From: Microbotryomycetes sp. JL201 | Taxonomy: Eukaryota; Basidiomycota; Microbotryomycetes | Length of the DNA: 64,000 nucleotides | Direction of reading: 5' to 3' | Assembly: GCA_033819885.1 (NCBI GenBank) | Contig: JAQYUZ010000045.1 | Span: 62,001-126,000, forward strand | Program-made: the position numbers and the translations under genes | Shown here: positions 22,308 through 35,266 of the stretch, in pieces | How positions within the stretch are numbered: the stretch's first letter is position 1 | Layout: each line of letters opens with the position of its first letter | The notes under the pieces: generated by a model | What the model was told of the DNA's origin: nothing | Database searches by the model: none | Seen by the model: the letters and a program-made list of their open reading frames with translations, nothing else

Positions 22308-25300
22308 ATGGCCTCATCGTCACCCGATGGACCGAGCACTCCCCCACAGCGACGCACGTGAGCGCCGGCTCGCTGCCCGCACTTACCGACCAAGCGCTGA
22401 CGCTGAATGTCTCAAACAGCTCTCAGAGGTCCATGTCGGTAGCTGAGGCGTCGTCACGCTTGCAGCGGTACCTGCCGAGGCTGGTGTTTCCTTCGGGACT
22501 GTTTGGTGAAGAGTGGACAAGCCAGGCTACACGCGTACGTGAGGCATACGAGGATGCAAGCACCATCGACTGGAGCTACGAAGACAGCAGGGAACGCAGA
22601 CGCTTGCAGGCGCTCGCGGAGCTCCCTGGATTGGGGTCAGATTCTTCCGCATGCATGTCGAAAAGCAATATGCTGACAGAAGGTGAGCATACAGCGGGGT
22701 GTTTGCACGACTGTGGGACGCGACCATTCCTTGGATCGTGGTCGTCGCCACAGGACTCGGAACCGGTCTCGTCGCTTCAACTCTTGATGTGCTCAGCGCG
22801 TGGCTTAGCGACTTGCGATTCGGAGTGTGTAACGACGCTTGGTGGATGAGTCAGGCGATGTGTTGTGCAGGGCTTGACCGTGAGTGCAACCTCTTGCGAA
22901 GGAAGATCGCCACTCGCAAGTTGAAAACCCCTCCCGACAATCAAATACAGCTGGCGAACAGTGCAACGAATGGCATGGGTGGGGTCAAGGTTCTGGTGTC
23001 TTCATTCGAAGCCTGTTTCAGTATTCTATCTACATGGTGTTGGCGGTGAGCAGCTCAGGCTGGGTCACCTCTGACTCTTGCTGAACGGAGCCGACGAGTC
23101 AGGTCATTTTTGCCATCACGGCATCCTTATTTGTCCAAATTTATGCACCTTTCGCTTTTCATACGGGTATTCCGGAGATCAAGACAATCCTTGGCGGATA
23201 CATCATCTCCGGGTTTCTGTCGCCGATCGTTCTGCTCATCAAGTCGCTCGGTCTGCCGCTGGCCGTCGCATCGGGCTTGTCTCTGGGAAAGGTCAGACCA
23301 TAATGTACAACATTTTGAGAAGCAGCTCATCCGGGACAACGGCTTGTCGCAGGAGGGTCCTCTAGTCCACGTCGCCTGCTGCATAGGCAACTACTTCAAT
23401 CAAAGATTTGCCGTGCTTCGCGGAAATGAAGGTGCGTTTTGACACGCCGCTGCGAGAGGCGACCAGGAGTAATCTTGGGTCATTGTAGCTCGGCAACGCG
23501 CTTTGCTGTCCGCCGCCGCTGCTGCCGGCGTGTCCGTCGCATTCGGCGCTCCGCTCGGAGGAGTCTTGTTCTCGCTTGGTGAGACACGCGCACGGATTCG
23601 CTCGAGTACGAGCTGATCTTTGCGCTTTAGAGGAGATCTCAACGTTCTTTCCCGGTTCGACATTATGGCAAGCCTTCGTTTGCGCCGTCGTCGCCGCTAT
23701 CACCCTGCAGTACATCGATCCTCTCAACACTGGTCGTCTTGTCCTCTTCCAAGCAAAAAGCTCCCAAATCTGGCGCGGATTCGAATTGATCCCGTTCGTG
23801 CTGTTAGGTGTCCTCGGCGGTCTGTGGGGCACGTGGTTCACGCGTTTCAATGCCGAATGGGAGCGGTTCCGACGTGGTTCGAGCTTGAAACACAAGCCAG
23901 TGCTCGAGGTTGCGGGTCTGGCGCTGTTCACGGCCATCGTCAGCTACTTGCTGATCTTCATGCGAATTCCGTCCGCCGACTTGGTGCAGAACTTGTTTCA
24001 GACCTGCGACGCTTACGACAAATACGGGTTGTGCGAGTGAGTACGATAGACTGACACCTTGTCGGTCCGTGTCTCTAACCAAGTATTCATCAAGTTCGTC
24101 AAAGTCGACCGTCAACTTCGTTTCCCTCGCCGTCACGGCGTTTGCGAAAACACTGTTGACTGGTATCACATTCGGAGCTCTCGTGCCAGCTGGCATCTTT
24201 CTGCCGTCTCTTACCATTGGGGCTTGCGCTGGCCGAGCGGTCGGCATTGTCATGGATGGCTTGCAGAAAGCACATCCGACAGCTTGGCTGTTTGTCAACT
24301 GTCCCGCAGACGGTAGCTGTATTTCGCCTCCGATGTACGCCGTGATCGGAGCGGCCAGCGCATTGGCTGGCGTGACGCGGATGACGGTCAGCCTGGTGCG
24401 TGCTAGCAGGAATCTTATCTCTTCACCTCTGGACTGAGGCTGTCGGGACATCGCAGGTGGTGATTATGTTTGAACTGACCGGGGCTATCGACTTGGTGCT
24501 GCAAATCATGCTCGCTGGTGCGTCTCGCATCGAAATTGGCAGAGAAAGCAGCTCACCAGGAGGTAATACAGTCATGGTCTCAAAATTCACTGCCGACTTT
24601 TCATCAAAGGATGGCATCTATGAGAGTGCGTCCAGAGCCCGAATCATACCAACTTTGTAAGCTGACCGACTTCTCACCGCAGCTTGGATAGCTATCCGCA
24701 ACTATCCGTTCTTGAACAACAAAGTCGATTATCGGAGGGATTCGGTACTTGCACGCGATGTTATGACAAAAGTCTCCGAGCTGGTTTATGTCAGCGACGA
24801 GGGAATGACCCTCGAACGACTGAGTCGGTTTTGCGCCATCTCTTACACGGAGCAGATGTTGACGAATACCTCTCCAGACATGCTGCTTGACCGCGAGGAG
24901 TACAGAGGCTTTCCGATAGTCAGGACATTGTCTGACAAGATTGTTATCGGATACATTGCTCGGAACGAGCTTCGGTCAGCCCTAGGCAAGTATAAGGCTG
25001 ACAATATCCATGAGACTGGTCTGACAAGCTCCTGTGCAGATCTACTGAAACAAGGGGGTGATGTGAAGAGCGACACGCCTTGTTACTTTACATATCAATC
25101 TGGCCGTGGTCTCCAGCTTGGGCCCAACGTTGACTTGGGCGAGAAGTACACGACCGTGTCGGGTCGTGTATCACATGGCACAGGCTTGGGATTGGACTCC
25201 GTTGGCGAGGAAGATCGGGAAGGCGAATTGGCCACGTGGGCGTGTCTCCGGGACTGGGTCGACGAGGTAAGTGTTTTCAAGGTTTGTCGTTCGCCGACGT

Positions 25301-25585
25301 CTGATCTTGGCTATCCAGATCCCGATTCTACTGAGCCAAGATGCGGCGATGGAAATTGTCGTCCAAATGTTCCAGAGGCTTGGCCTTCGCAGTGTGTTGC
25401 TCACGCACCACGGCGCTCTCGCAGGGATTTTGACCAAAATGGTGAGTGCATCTGAGCCTTGCTCAGACGTGCTCCGCTACAGCTCGGTGTCCTTGTAGGA
25501 CCTTCACGCGCACCTGCACAACAAAGAAGGCTCCAAAACCCCTGCAAGACGCCACCATGCCTTCGGACAGAACGATCGGTCATGA
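22308..25585 (+). CDS. CLC-type chloride channel/antiporter with CBS domains
   Basis: Exons: 22308-22357, 22420-22635, 22695-22879, 22951-23045, 23103-23291, 23353-23431, 23489-23578, 23631-24036, 24095-24395, 24457-24517, 24572-24625, 24683-25266, 25319-25441, 25499-25585; 839 aa. It is a polytopic anion transporter, probably of endomembranes. The cytosolic N-terminus contains STIDWSYED. Filter elements are HTGIPE (about 202-207, in place of the usual GSGIP), GKEGPLVH with the gating glutamate at 246, and [12 protein letters not shown]. Then follow [12 protein letters not shown] and paired CBS-like segments (RDVMTK...[35 protein letters not shown]). The acceptor at 24094 is CAAG. This is the most intron-rich gene of the window. 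Confidence 0.9.
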
Positions 25586-27048
25586 TCGGATTGTATGTTG
25601 GCATCTAGACAAAGTGTGTTAATGATAGAGGCTTTTCGACTTGAAGGTCACACTTGGCCGAGGAGGCTGATTATGTCTGTTGAGTTAACGTTGCCGATTC
25701 ACGAATTGATAGAACCCAGGTGAAGCTCGATATTCTGTAAAGGCTTTTCATGCGATGGGAATGGCTTCAAAGGTGCAGCGCTGTTGACCGCATAGGCCTG
25801 TGTCGGGGCACGCACGGGAAGTCCAAGCCTTTTCACTCTCGACTTCGCGGCCCGCATTTGGTAATGACTCGAACCCCAGAGCCGCGCAACTGATGTAAGA
25901 CGATCCGGTACACAAAGAAGCGAGAGGTGTTATAAAGGCCCGTGTCTGACGGCGTCACGCGGTGCAGCCCTTGTTTCACATCAACGCGGTGACTGCGCGG
26001 CGATCTGACTATCACGGTCCTTAAACGACGCTAGAGCAGCACGCGTAAACTATGCAATTTACCCGAGCACGGCCAAGCAAGATCGAACAATAATGCATGT
26101 GCAAAACCTGACAGCGCATACTCTGATGCAGTATACTGTGTAAGCCGGTCAACGAAGGCAGAGGTGATGTCACGGTCGCGCAATGCCCGGGCTCGATCGC
26201 ACGCGCGGACAGCGAGGTCTGAAACACGTGGCTGGAAATGGCGCATGGGCGCGTTTCAGGCAAGTCAGGCACACACAACCTCGCAGCGAGAATGCACAGT
26301 AAATGGGCAATTGTGCTTAGGTGCCTGAAAAGTCGTTGCAGCCGGTCACGGTTCGCTGGCCTCCGCCCAAGCTCTCGGCAAAAATCTGATCGCAGCTCCC
26401 GCGCTGCTGGCGCGTCATCAAGTTTGCTCCGAAGGAAACCGAGCTGCAAGAGCCCGAGCCCTTTCAGTGAGTGTCTCAGAAAGGGTTTTGTAGATGGGGA
26501 TCGCAGGCACATGGAAGATGCCGGGACAAATGAATGAATCGTTTTGCTGAGCGCAGATCCGCAACCGTTTCTTTTGTTCTTGCCTTCTTCTCTTCAGGCG
26601 TGAGCGACACAGAGTAAAACACATCGAGAGCGGGCAGTAATCTGCATCGCATCGAAGTCCTCTCGGGAAATCTTTGGCAAATCTCTACCCGGAGCCCTTC
26701 GGCGGTTGTCCGGTTTCCGCGGCTGCTGTAGCTCGACAACTCGACGCAAAGACGTCGTCCAAGCACACTTCCAGAGGATCGCAAACGCCACGTCAACCAA
26801 CGCACCTCATTGTCGGTTTCGCCAGGAGTCAAGCTTCGCACAGGGCTTCTAGAAGCGACCACGCCTTCTCACGTGGCGAGCTTAAGACCCCATCGACCGG
26901 TGCAGACGATCCGTGCACGTTTCAAGCGCTCGTCAGCTGGTTCCAGGGTGCCGACACATCAACTTGCGTAGTTTCTATCATCCACGGAGTCACTCTCGTC
27001 TCCTGGAGAGCAAAACGGACTCGATCGGAGAGTCCGCGAAGTCCGCAC
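25586..27048. other. gene-free stretch of 1463 bp upstream of the velvet gene
   Basis: I find no coding frame with family features and no convincing RNA gene. It contains the 3' UTR of the CLC gene and, by inference, a long promoter and/or 5' leader of the velvet regulator. A TATAAAGG string at 25932-25939 lies on the plus strand. Frame-open sequence from 26674 continues into the velvet ORF but has no in-frame ATG before 27049. In a genome whose gaps average ~200 bp, this length stands out. Confidence 0.5.
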
Positions 27049-28408
27049 ATGAGCGGGACTTTGAAGCGACACAGATCATCATCGCCGCCTGCCGATTCTA
27101 CAAGAGAGCGACTTGGGCCGAAAGATCCCACTCCGGGCCCTTCGGCAGGAAAGCACGCTGACGAAGCTCGGACCCAGATCGAAGCGAGCTCGGCATTTTC
27201 AAGGATACAGAGGCGACGGTCGATGAAACCCGCTGAGCTCAATGCAGATCGCGAGGTGCCATCGATTTGTGAGCCAGCGAACACAAGTGGCAGTCAACCC
27301 CAGGCCACGGGAGTGCCCAGGTCTCTGTCTCACAGTCCAGAGTCTGCAGAGGACAAGACAGAAGAAATCGAAGGAGATGCGAGCCTGTGCGCATCCATGA
27401 CCCAGGGCCGGCTCGTCGTCGAAGACCCTGAAAGCGCATTGCCCAGCGAGTAAGTCTTCTTTCTTTACTGCGATGGCAGCCAGGTCTCAGACTGTTGTGT
27501 TGTAGCATGGGACATCCGAAACATATTTTCGAGCTTGAAGTTGTTCAACAACCAGAAGTCGGTGCTGAAGCAGGCTCGGACTCAATCTCTGTCGGCAGAG
27601 TGAGTGCCACTGTTTTCTGATCTGCAGAGTCGCTTTCCAAAAACTGACGTTGTACTCGAAGCTACCGATAGTACCTGCCCCTATCGTTAGATTGCGGGTC
27701 CGTGATCCCGAAGGTCATGAAATGTGAGCACGGCAGCACGACTGGAGAATAAACCCCGGCTGACCATCAACGAGCAGTGATGACGGCGAGACACCATACA
27801 TGTTTTGTTCGTGTTCCCTGAAAAGAGAATGGCGCATGCACGCCGGAAACCCCTCCACCACAGAGGACCTCGAAGCCAAAGCTGAACTTTCCGCGTTGAT
27901 TGGCAGCACAGTGAGGACCAGTCACCAAGTCATGGATCTCGATGGTGCACCGGCTTCCTATTATGTCTTTGACGATGTAAGCGTGCGGACTACTGGCACT
28001 TTTCGCCTCGAGTTTACGCTCGCTGAAGCGTGAGTTGCTGTTTCGTGTCTTCTCGGGTCTGAACACTACACCATCTGACCTCGATGTACTTCTTCAAGAC
28101 GACGCCCAAAGTCTCCCAAGCTGGCTGCCGCCGTGTCTGAACCTTTCGAGGTCGTTCCGCGACAGTTCTATCCGGGACGACCTGCAGATGGTAAGAATGA
28201 ATCATATCGTCGTCCAACAAGCGCGAAAACTGATTGCTCTCCTGCAGGCATATTGACTCCTCTCTCTCGACATTTGTACGACCAAGGCATACCACTGTAC
28301 CTGCCGCCTCTCGTGCTCAACCCTATTGGGCCGCCACCGCCCAGCAGCAATCCTTTCCCTCCCGATCAGCTCAGAGAACTCAGTCGCAGGGAAGAGTACT
28401 CAGAGTGA
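27049..28408 (+). CDS. velvet-domain transcriptional regulator
   Basis: Exons: 27049-27449, 27506-27599, 27662-27723, 27778-28029, 28099-28190, 28248-28408; 353 aa. Velvet proteins bind DNA through a Rel-like fold and link development with secondary metabolism in fungi. The N-terminal ~130 residues are Ser/Pro/Arg-rich and disordered. The velvet domain follows: FELEVVQQPE, LPIVPAPIVRLRVRD, PYMFCSCSL, ALIGSTVRTSHQVMDLDG, YYVFDDVSVRTTGTFRLEFTLAEA, LAAAVSEPFEV and TPLSRHLYDQG. Two acceptors are AAG (before 27662 and 28099). The tail is Pro-rich. I cannot place it firmly as VelB, VosA or another member. The long empty upstream region suggests complex regulation. Confidence 0.87.
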
Positions 28409-28610
28409 AACCGTGTAACTCCTTCCGGAATTAGCCCTACGTTCGGTATCAATTTTGTTGTCAAGTCTATGCAACCCCGTAGCGTTTCTGTAATACGATA
28501 GAGTGGGTATTGGTTTCTCTATGGCTGAAGAGCTCCGTGCCATGTGATACATGCATCGACAAACGCTTTGCAGAATTAGCGAGCAGGTTACTGTTCAACT
28601 CCTGCCCGCC

Positions 28611-29358
28611 ATGTCAGACGTGAAGCCCAAGGTTGAGGAAGCTTCGCAAGCAGAGGTGTGTAGTCAGCGCAATGCTTGACATACTTGTTCAAACATGGTG
28701 CTCCGTACACGTCCTCGCTCGAGTCGCGCTGACATTGGGCTTCTTGCACCTCGTCAGGCCATCGTCAAGGCTGCCGACATGCCCGAAGAGGCAAGTGGAT
28801 TGCTCTGGTCCATATCTGTGTGCCAGAACGCGTACCCAAGATGCGCTGACATGGCTTCTGGATTGTCACTGAACTCGCGGCGCGTGCGCTGGTCCTGCTT
28901 TTACTCCGTAATGGACACGTCGCCGCTTTCAGATGCAGCAAAAGGCAATTGAAATCGCAAAGGAGGCGCTGCAGAACAACAAGATCGAGAAGGACGTAAG
29001 TCTCGGTCGACCTGTTGCAGTCCGCCGGGTCTGCGCTCAGTGACTTTGTTTCGTCGATGCATCCCGGGTCTATAGATTGCGTCACACATCAAGCGAGAAG
29101 CAGACAAGCTGTGGGAACCAACCTGGCACGTTGTTATCGGCAGGTCTTTCGGATCTTATGTCACGCACACGGTGAGACAGTTGTTCGCTAACAGGTCGAC
29201 ACCTTTGCTGACCAGGCTCTGGACGATTATACAGTCTGGCAACTTCATTTACATGTACATTAATCAACTGGCCTTCGTACGTCGCCACCGCGCTCTTTCC
29301 TGCCGACAGATAGCAACGTCTGACACACGTCTCGCAGCTGATCTTCAAGGCTGGTTGA
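28611..29358 (+). CDS. dynein light chain LC8
   Basis: Exons: 28611-28655, 28758-28790, 28933-28995, 29076-29171, 29235-29276, 29338-29358; 99 aa. LC8 is a dimeric hub that binds dynein intermediate chain and many other partners. The match to the family is nearly complete: IVKAADMPEEMQQKAI, EIAKEALQNNKIEKDIASHIK, EPTWHVVIGRSFGSYVTHT, FIYMYINQLAFLIFKAG. The second intron (28791-28932) starts with GCAAGT, a GC-AG intron, and without it the ADMPEEMQQ motif cannot be joined. A gene of 300 coding bases is cut into six exons; the last is 21 nt. A candidate partner, the dynein intermediate chain gene, lies 17 kb to the right. Confidence 0.93.
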
Positions 29359-29674
29359 GGACAGTTCAGGAACGCTTAAGATGCTTGCTGCTCGGACGTA
29401 CTGTGCGGAGACTTTGTTCCTTTTCGTTAGATAACGTTTTCGCTTTTTCAATCCCCCCTTCCGCGAAGTTTTCATTACACATGCAACGCTTTTGAATTTG
29501 ACGTCTCAAAGGACCTCACCTGAACGCAAATACCAATCAGACACCCGCTGTTCCCCGGCCTCTGGCGCCACATCCAACTTTCCACCCCCGTCCCGCCGCC
29601 AAGTTAAAGAACGTAGACCACAGCAGAGCAGCATCATTCATGGTTGCCGCTCGCATTAGTCCCAAATATTGATC
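29359..29674. promoter_or_regulatory. intergenic 316 bp between LC8 and the VPS9-domain gene
   Basis: It holds the LC8 3' UTR and the promoter of the next gene, both rightward. I see no supported ORF or named motif. Confidence 0.3.
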
Positions 29675-32600
29675 ATGTATGCCTCGGGCGAGACGGACAT
29701 CGTCAACGCCGAAGCGAGCTCTGACACAGGCGCGAGCCCGGCCAATGTACCCCGCGCTCACACTCAGCCAAGTCAGACGCCGTCGTTGGGCCGGAGATCG
29801 ACCAGGGAAACGTCCATTGATGACCCGCTGCTGGGGCCGGCGGCGGCGCCGCCCACTGCTGACCGGGCTAGCAGCAGTGATTACGCTGTATATCAAGCCA
29901 AGCGTCGCTCTACACAACGCTCGAGCTTGAATGGGTCTACCTCTCAAGCGCTTTCGTCACCGAGTGCCGTGGATCAACCGTCCTCACTAGCTTCTGCACC
30001 ATTTGGACCCGGATCGACTTCGAGCATCCCTCCTCTGGTGTCAAGACCTTCAAACTCGACGCTGCCTGCCCCATCAGGCAGAGCTTATGCACGATCCATT
30101 AGCGAAGCGCAAGAGCGCTTGAAAGCTCACGTCCTGACGGCCGAGTTGCAGAGCCTGGGGCTTGGCAATGACAGCGCAGGTGCGGCCATTGTTCAAAAGC
30201 TTGCGACCGCAGGACGTGATACGGATTGGCAGTATGTCAACGCGGCGATTGAAAGTGGCAAGGTGAGGCGCATTTGTCACGACAAGCGGCTCCAAAATAA
30301 CGTCAGATTATTGCCCAGACCACACTATTGCTTCCTTCAGAGAGGCTGCTGCCTACAATGCAGATCACTCCCTCATTTCTCCTGGATCACTTGGCACTGA
30401 TAGAGCCGGACTCGGGTACCAGAGGCAGCGGTCCGGCATTCGCCACATTGAGTGGTCTCAGGGGGCGCTTAGCACCGTAAGCTTAACTTTGTCGCAATGA
30501 CGCATTTTCTCACTAACGCCGCACCAGCAGAGACGAGCTAGTCTTCCTCAGTGCTGGTACTTGTCCGAGCCTCGATGCGACGACTGATTTGACCGACAGC
30601 GGGACTGCACAGTCAGCTTGAATCTGCCCAATGCCTTTTAACACTATGCTGAAGCATTAGCGTCTCCAGACTCTACTTCGGCGCAGGACGACCGTCACTT
30701 CCACCGGCCTCATTCGAATCTTTCCCGTCGACCATGCTGGTATCGAACGCAGCGCAGCTTTCGATACCGCGTTCCCCGACCGCCAACTCCCAAGATCAGC
30801 CGGGGTCGCGCGCATCAACGGGGGCCAGATTAGCCGCCTTGTTCACGAAACCGCTCACAAGCGACTCTGAAAGCGCAAGTACTCGGCCTGCATCCCTTCA
30901 GAATTACACGGACGTAAACCAAAATGGTCCTCCATCGAGAGGACCAACCTTGCCAAACCTGGAAGTACCCGTGATGGCCGTCGGCAAAGTCATCCGCCAC
31001 AACGACATCGTCAAAGCTGTCATTGCCGGGTCGCGCGCGTATTTACGAAGCGTGGTTGATTCGGCGGACGCTGCGTTGTCTCGCTCGGTCGAGGAGCACC
31101 TTGGCGACTTTGTCTCGCGGTTCCGGCCTCCTACAGAATGGAGCACGATCGAAGCCATCAGCAATACTTTTCAGGACTCGATGGAGGCTCTGAGGTCAAA
31201 CCTCCACGCATCTCATAGCTCGCGCATCGAGAACGACAACAAGCAAGGCGACGAAAAGCTGGCCGCTGGATCAGAAGCGGCATTGGACGATCGCGTCACT
31301 GACGACCTAGAAAAGTTCGAAAGTGCAACGACGTCGTTGCTGTATGACCGCTTGTTCCTGTCTCCACTGTCGGACGATGCTCAACAGGACGAAAATTTGT
31401 CATCGAGGATCGCAGCATTGAATGTGCTCGAGATCTCCTTGGAACATCTCGGTTTAGATCTCGGCGACGAGGGTGATAAAGACGGGTATGGTGGTGAATC
31501 GACTCAAGTGAGAGACACGATCGAGGAAATCATGGTTGATCTGGGCAACGGCGAGTCATCCCATGCGATGAGACGGCTATGGCAATGCTGACGAGCTGCC
31601 CATGCAGAATTTGTCACCCTACAAGATGGGACTATCAAATCGCCGAAGGAAAAGCTCGATGTGATCGTCAATTTACATAAAATAATTGTCGATCACCTGG
31701 GCAAAATGACGGTGCCGATCCGGCTCAAACGGGATCCCGACGTGCAGGCCTTGGCCGAAGTCGAAATGGACGATGCATCGTTGCAGGGCTCGCAAAGCCA
31801 GTCAGGTACGAACACGCCCGAAGTTGAGCGAGCAGAGCGGACGCCTCGTGCACAAGCTCAGGACAAGGCGGAGACTGTGACCCAATTGGGACTGCCACCG
31901 GCTCAGTTGACCTCATCTGTGCACGAAGCCACCTCTTCGTCGGTGTTTGATCGAGCGCCAAATCCGAACATGTCGCTCGACTCGCCAGCCAAGGTGAAAC
32001 AAACTCATTCGCCATCATCGTCGAGCGCAGACCTTATCCTGCCCCTTCTTATCTTTGCAGCTGTCAGGTTCAACCCCTGCCTGACATCTCATCTGCGATT
32101 CATCCAAAGATTTAGAACCGAATCGTTGCTTCGCGGCGAAGCTAGCTACTGTCTCACCAATGTACAAGCTGTGATCGAGTTTTTGAACCACGTCGACATT
32201 TCAACCTTGGGACTCGACAGTCAAAAGGTTTTGGCGTACACCAAGGCGTCAAAGATGATATCGGCGTCGGCAGCTCGGTCTTTGGACTCAGGCACTCAGA
32301 CGCGCTCGAGACGAGCTACGCTTTCGAACCGATCGCAAGACATTGATCGAGTCGTGGATACCGCAAACCAAGCGCTCGTTAAAGCAGCAGACATGCTTTT
32401 TGGACCGAAAGGGTTTGCGCCAAGGACTGTCGAAGACGTTTCAAAGTTGTTAGATGGCGCGGCGGGCAGCGTCAGCAAAGCGCGAGGGTCCTTGTTGCGC
32501 CGAGCCACAAACGCCAGCACATTGTCCGGTCAGGCGACGACATCAGTTGAGGAAGAACAGGGGGCGTCCGAATCCAAAGGCATCGGCCAACGCGAGCTCG

Positions 32601-33242
32601 TTGACCTTTTGCCTGGATCTGGAGACGCTTTCGACGCTGGTTTGACTAGCGAGTATGCAACTCGGACTCACCGGAAAGAAGAAGATGCATCGAGTCTGTC
32701 TTCACAGCAAGGCGGCTCGCGAATCGGCATGACGAGCTCGCATGCGAAATCCATCGACTCGGCGCCTGCTATTGTCGTCGAAGAACAGACCAGAACTTTT
32801 GGAGACCGGCTTGCAAGCATTCCTGGCCTTTCCCGCTTCGGCAGTAGCAATATTACGCCAACCGGCGGCGCTGCAGAAACCGTCAAGCCAACTTCTACGA
32901 GCATGACTTCATCTCATTCTAGGGTGAGACAGGTCGCCAAGTCTCGCACAGGCCAGGATTGCTGACCTGGCTCTGTCGGGCGTGACACAGTCTTCAATCT
33001 TTTCGGCGTTCACGCGAGAGCCAACAAGTCCATCCGCTCGCCGCACGACCATCAGCTCAATTTCGTCAACCGCAACATCTGACTCGGCTCGCACAACGCC
33101 AGTCGGGAACCAAGAGAGACTCCTGGGCATAAACGAAAGGTTTTTGAACATGCAAGTCGAGGACTTGAAAGTGGCGGAAGTGGGACAACTGCTGGCAGAG
33201 TATAAAAAACTAGCTGCAGCCATAATGGCAGGACAGAAGTGA
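29675..33242 (+). CDS. VPS9-domain guanine nucleotide exchange factor for Rab5-type GTPases
   Basis: Exons: 29675-30262, 30307-30476, 30531-30611 (start could be 30528), 30661-31550 (start could be 30670), 31608-32923, 32991-33242; about 1098 aa. VPS9 domains load GTP on Rab5/Vps21 at endosomes. The long N-terminus is Ser/Pro/Thr-rich. The helical bundle and VPS9 core follow: LLYDRLFLSPLSDDAQQ, ISLEHLGLDL, SPKEKLDVIVNLHKIIVDHL, then after ~105 low-complexity residues SADLILPLLIFAAVRFNP, YIQRF-like FIQRFRTES, and LLRGEASYCLTNVQAVIEFL. The active-site Asp and the GEASY block are present. The C-terminus ends in a short coiled segment (LKVAEVGQLLAEYKKLAAAI). The intron at 31551-31607 needs a GC donor (GCGAGT). 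Confidence 0.82.
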
Positions 33243-33419
33243 TTTCTTGAAGAAGGGAACCCGCGTTGCAAGGCGATTGATTACCCGGAAAGCGACTGCA
33301 ACCTCTGTATTGCAAAGAAGTCTGTTCGAAGCAAAAACTGAATCTGCTGATCAGTCATAGCTGGAATCAGGAATCTAAGAGATGCAACGAAGAGGTCGAA
33401 GGTGCGATGGGGCTCCAAT

Positions 33420-34251
<832 letters not shown>

Positions 34252-34439
34252 GTTGTCTGAGCGGCGGCGCTTCCTGTGCAACCAAGTGCAGTCCTGGGAG
34301 GCGAACAGAGAAAGCGATTATGCAACGGGCGCGAGCTGAACCCCCGCCGACCCCGTTCGGGGCACGCTGGGTCATCAGCGCTCGGGCCTGGGCCATTTTC
34401 GAGTTCGTGTCGCTCTCGTCTACCGGCCAGCAACCAACC
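34252..34439. promoter_or_regulatory. 188-bp divergent promoter of RPS31 and RPL37
   Basis: Two ribosomal-protein genes start back to back here, so this spacer should carry the control elements of both. It is GC-rich. I could not identify a known ribosomal-protein motif such as HomolD by eye. Confidence 0.6.
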
Positions 34440-35266
34440 ATGTCGAAAGTAAGCTAAGTGTGACATCAAGAGATGTTGTTGGAGACTGTCGACCCGCTCT
34501 GCCCTCGTCTTGGTGCTATGGCGCCTCACACGACCGAGCCCGGCGAAATTTGATCCAGAAGGGAATGTAGACGAGCGACGACGATGGAGTCATCAGACTC
34601 GCGACCGGGAGGCATTGAACACTTGCTGGAGCTAGAAACGGTGGTTCAGAAGCGGCATGATGGATCCGGACGACAGCACCAGGCCGGGACGGGGCAGGAC
34701 AGGACTTGGACAACAGCACCACGCTCTTCAAATTCGACAGCATTATTGACAATCTCTTTTCTCAATTGTAGGGTACCACCTCGTTCGGTCTGCGCCACAC
34801 CAAGTCGCACACGTGAGCCTCAGGCACATCCTTCGCGCCTTCAATATGATGGAGATCGCTGTGCTTCGCGATAGACGGAGCTGACGCTTGATTACTTCTT
34901 TGATTGCAGTTTGTGCCGCCGATGTGGTCGTCGCTCGTTCCACAAGCAGCACAAGCAGTGCGCTTCGTGCGGTTTCCCTGCGGCCAAGCTCCGCTCATGT
35001 CAGTCGCGCAACTCGGCTCCAATCCAAGTTTTGTTGACTGATGCTGTATGATCGGTATATTAGACGAGTGGGGCCAGAAGGCTAAGCGAAGAAAGACCAC
35101 TGGTACTGGCCGCATGGCCCACCTCCGAGATGTCAACCGCCGCTTCAAGAACGGGTGCGTGCCCCAGAAGCGAAGCTTGGTCTGACGCTCACATTACATT
35201 TTATCCCGATGCAGCTTCCGAGAGGGCACCACTGCCACTCGCAAGATCAAGGCCTCTTCGGAGTAA
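34440..35266 (+). CDS. RPL37: 60S ribosomal protein L37 (eL37)
   Basis: Exons: 34440-34448, 34772-34812, 34910-34998, 35064-35154, 35215-35266; 93 aa. It begins [19 protein letters not shown] and has the C2-C2 zinc motif [20 protein letters not shown], then [18 protein letters not shown] and RRFKNGFREGTT. The first exon is 9 nt (Met-Ser-Lys) and is followed by a 323-nt intron, long for this region, as often seen in fungal ribosomal-protein genes. Length and sequence match the family across its whole extent. Confidence 0.96.

Noticed and set aside
25850-25930. tRNA-like GGTTCGAGTC on the minus strand
   Set aside because: The flanking bases cannot form a T stem or an acceptor stem, and there is no plausible D arm.
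26674-27048. N-terminal extension of the velvet protein
   Set aside because: The frame is open but has no ATG before 27049 and the residues do not look like protein of this family.
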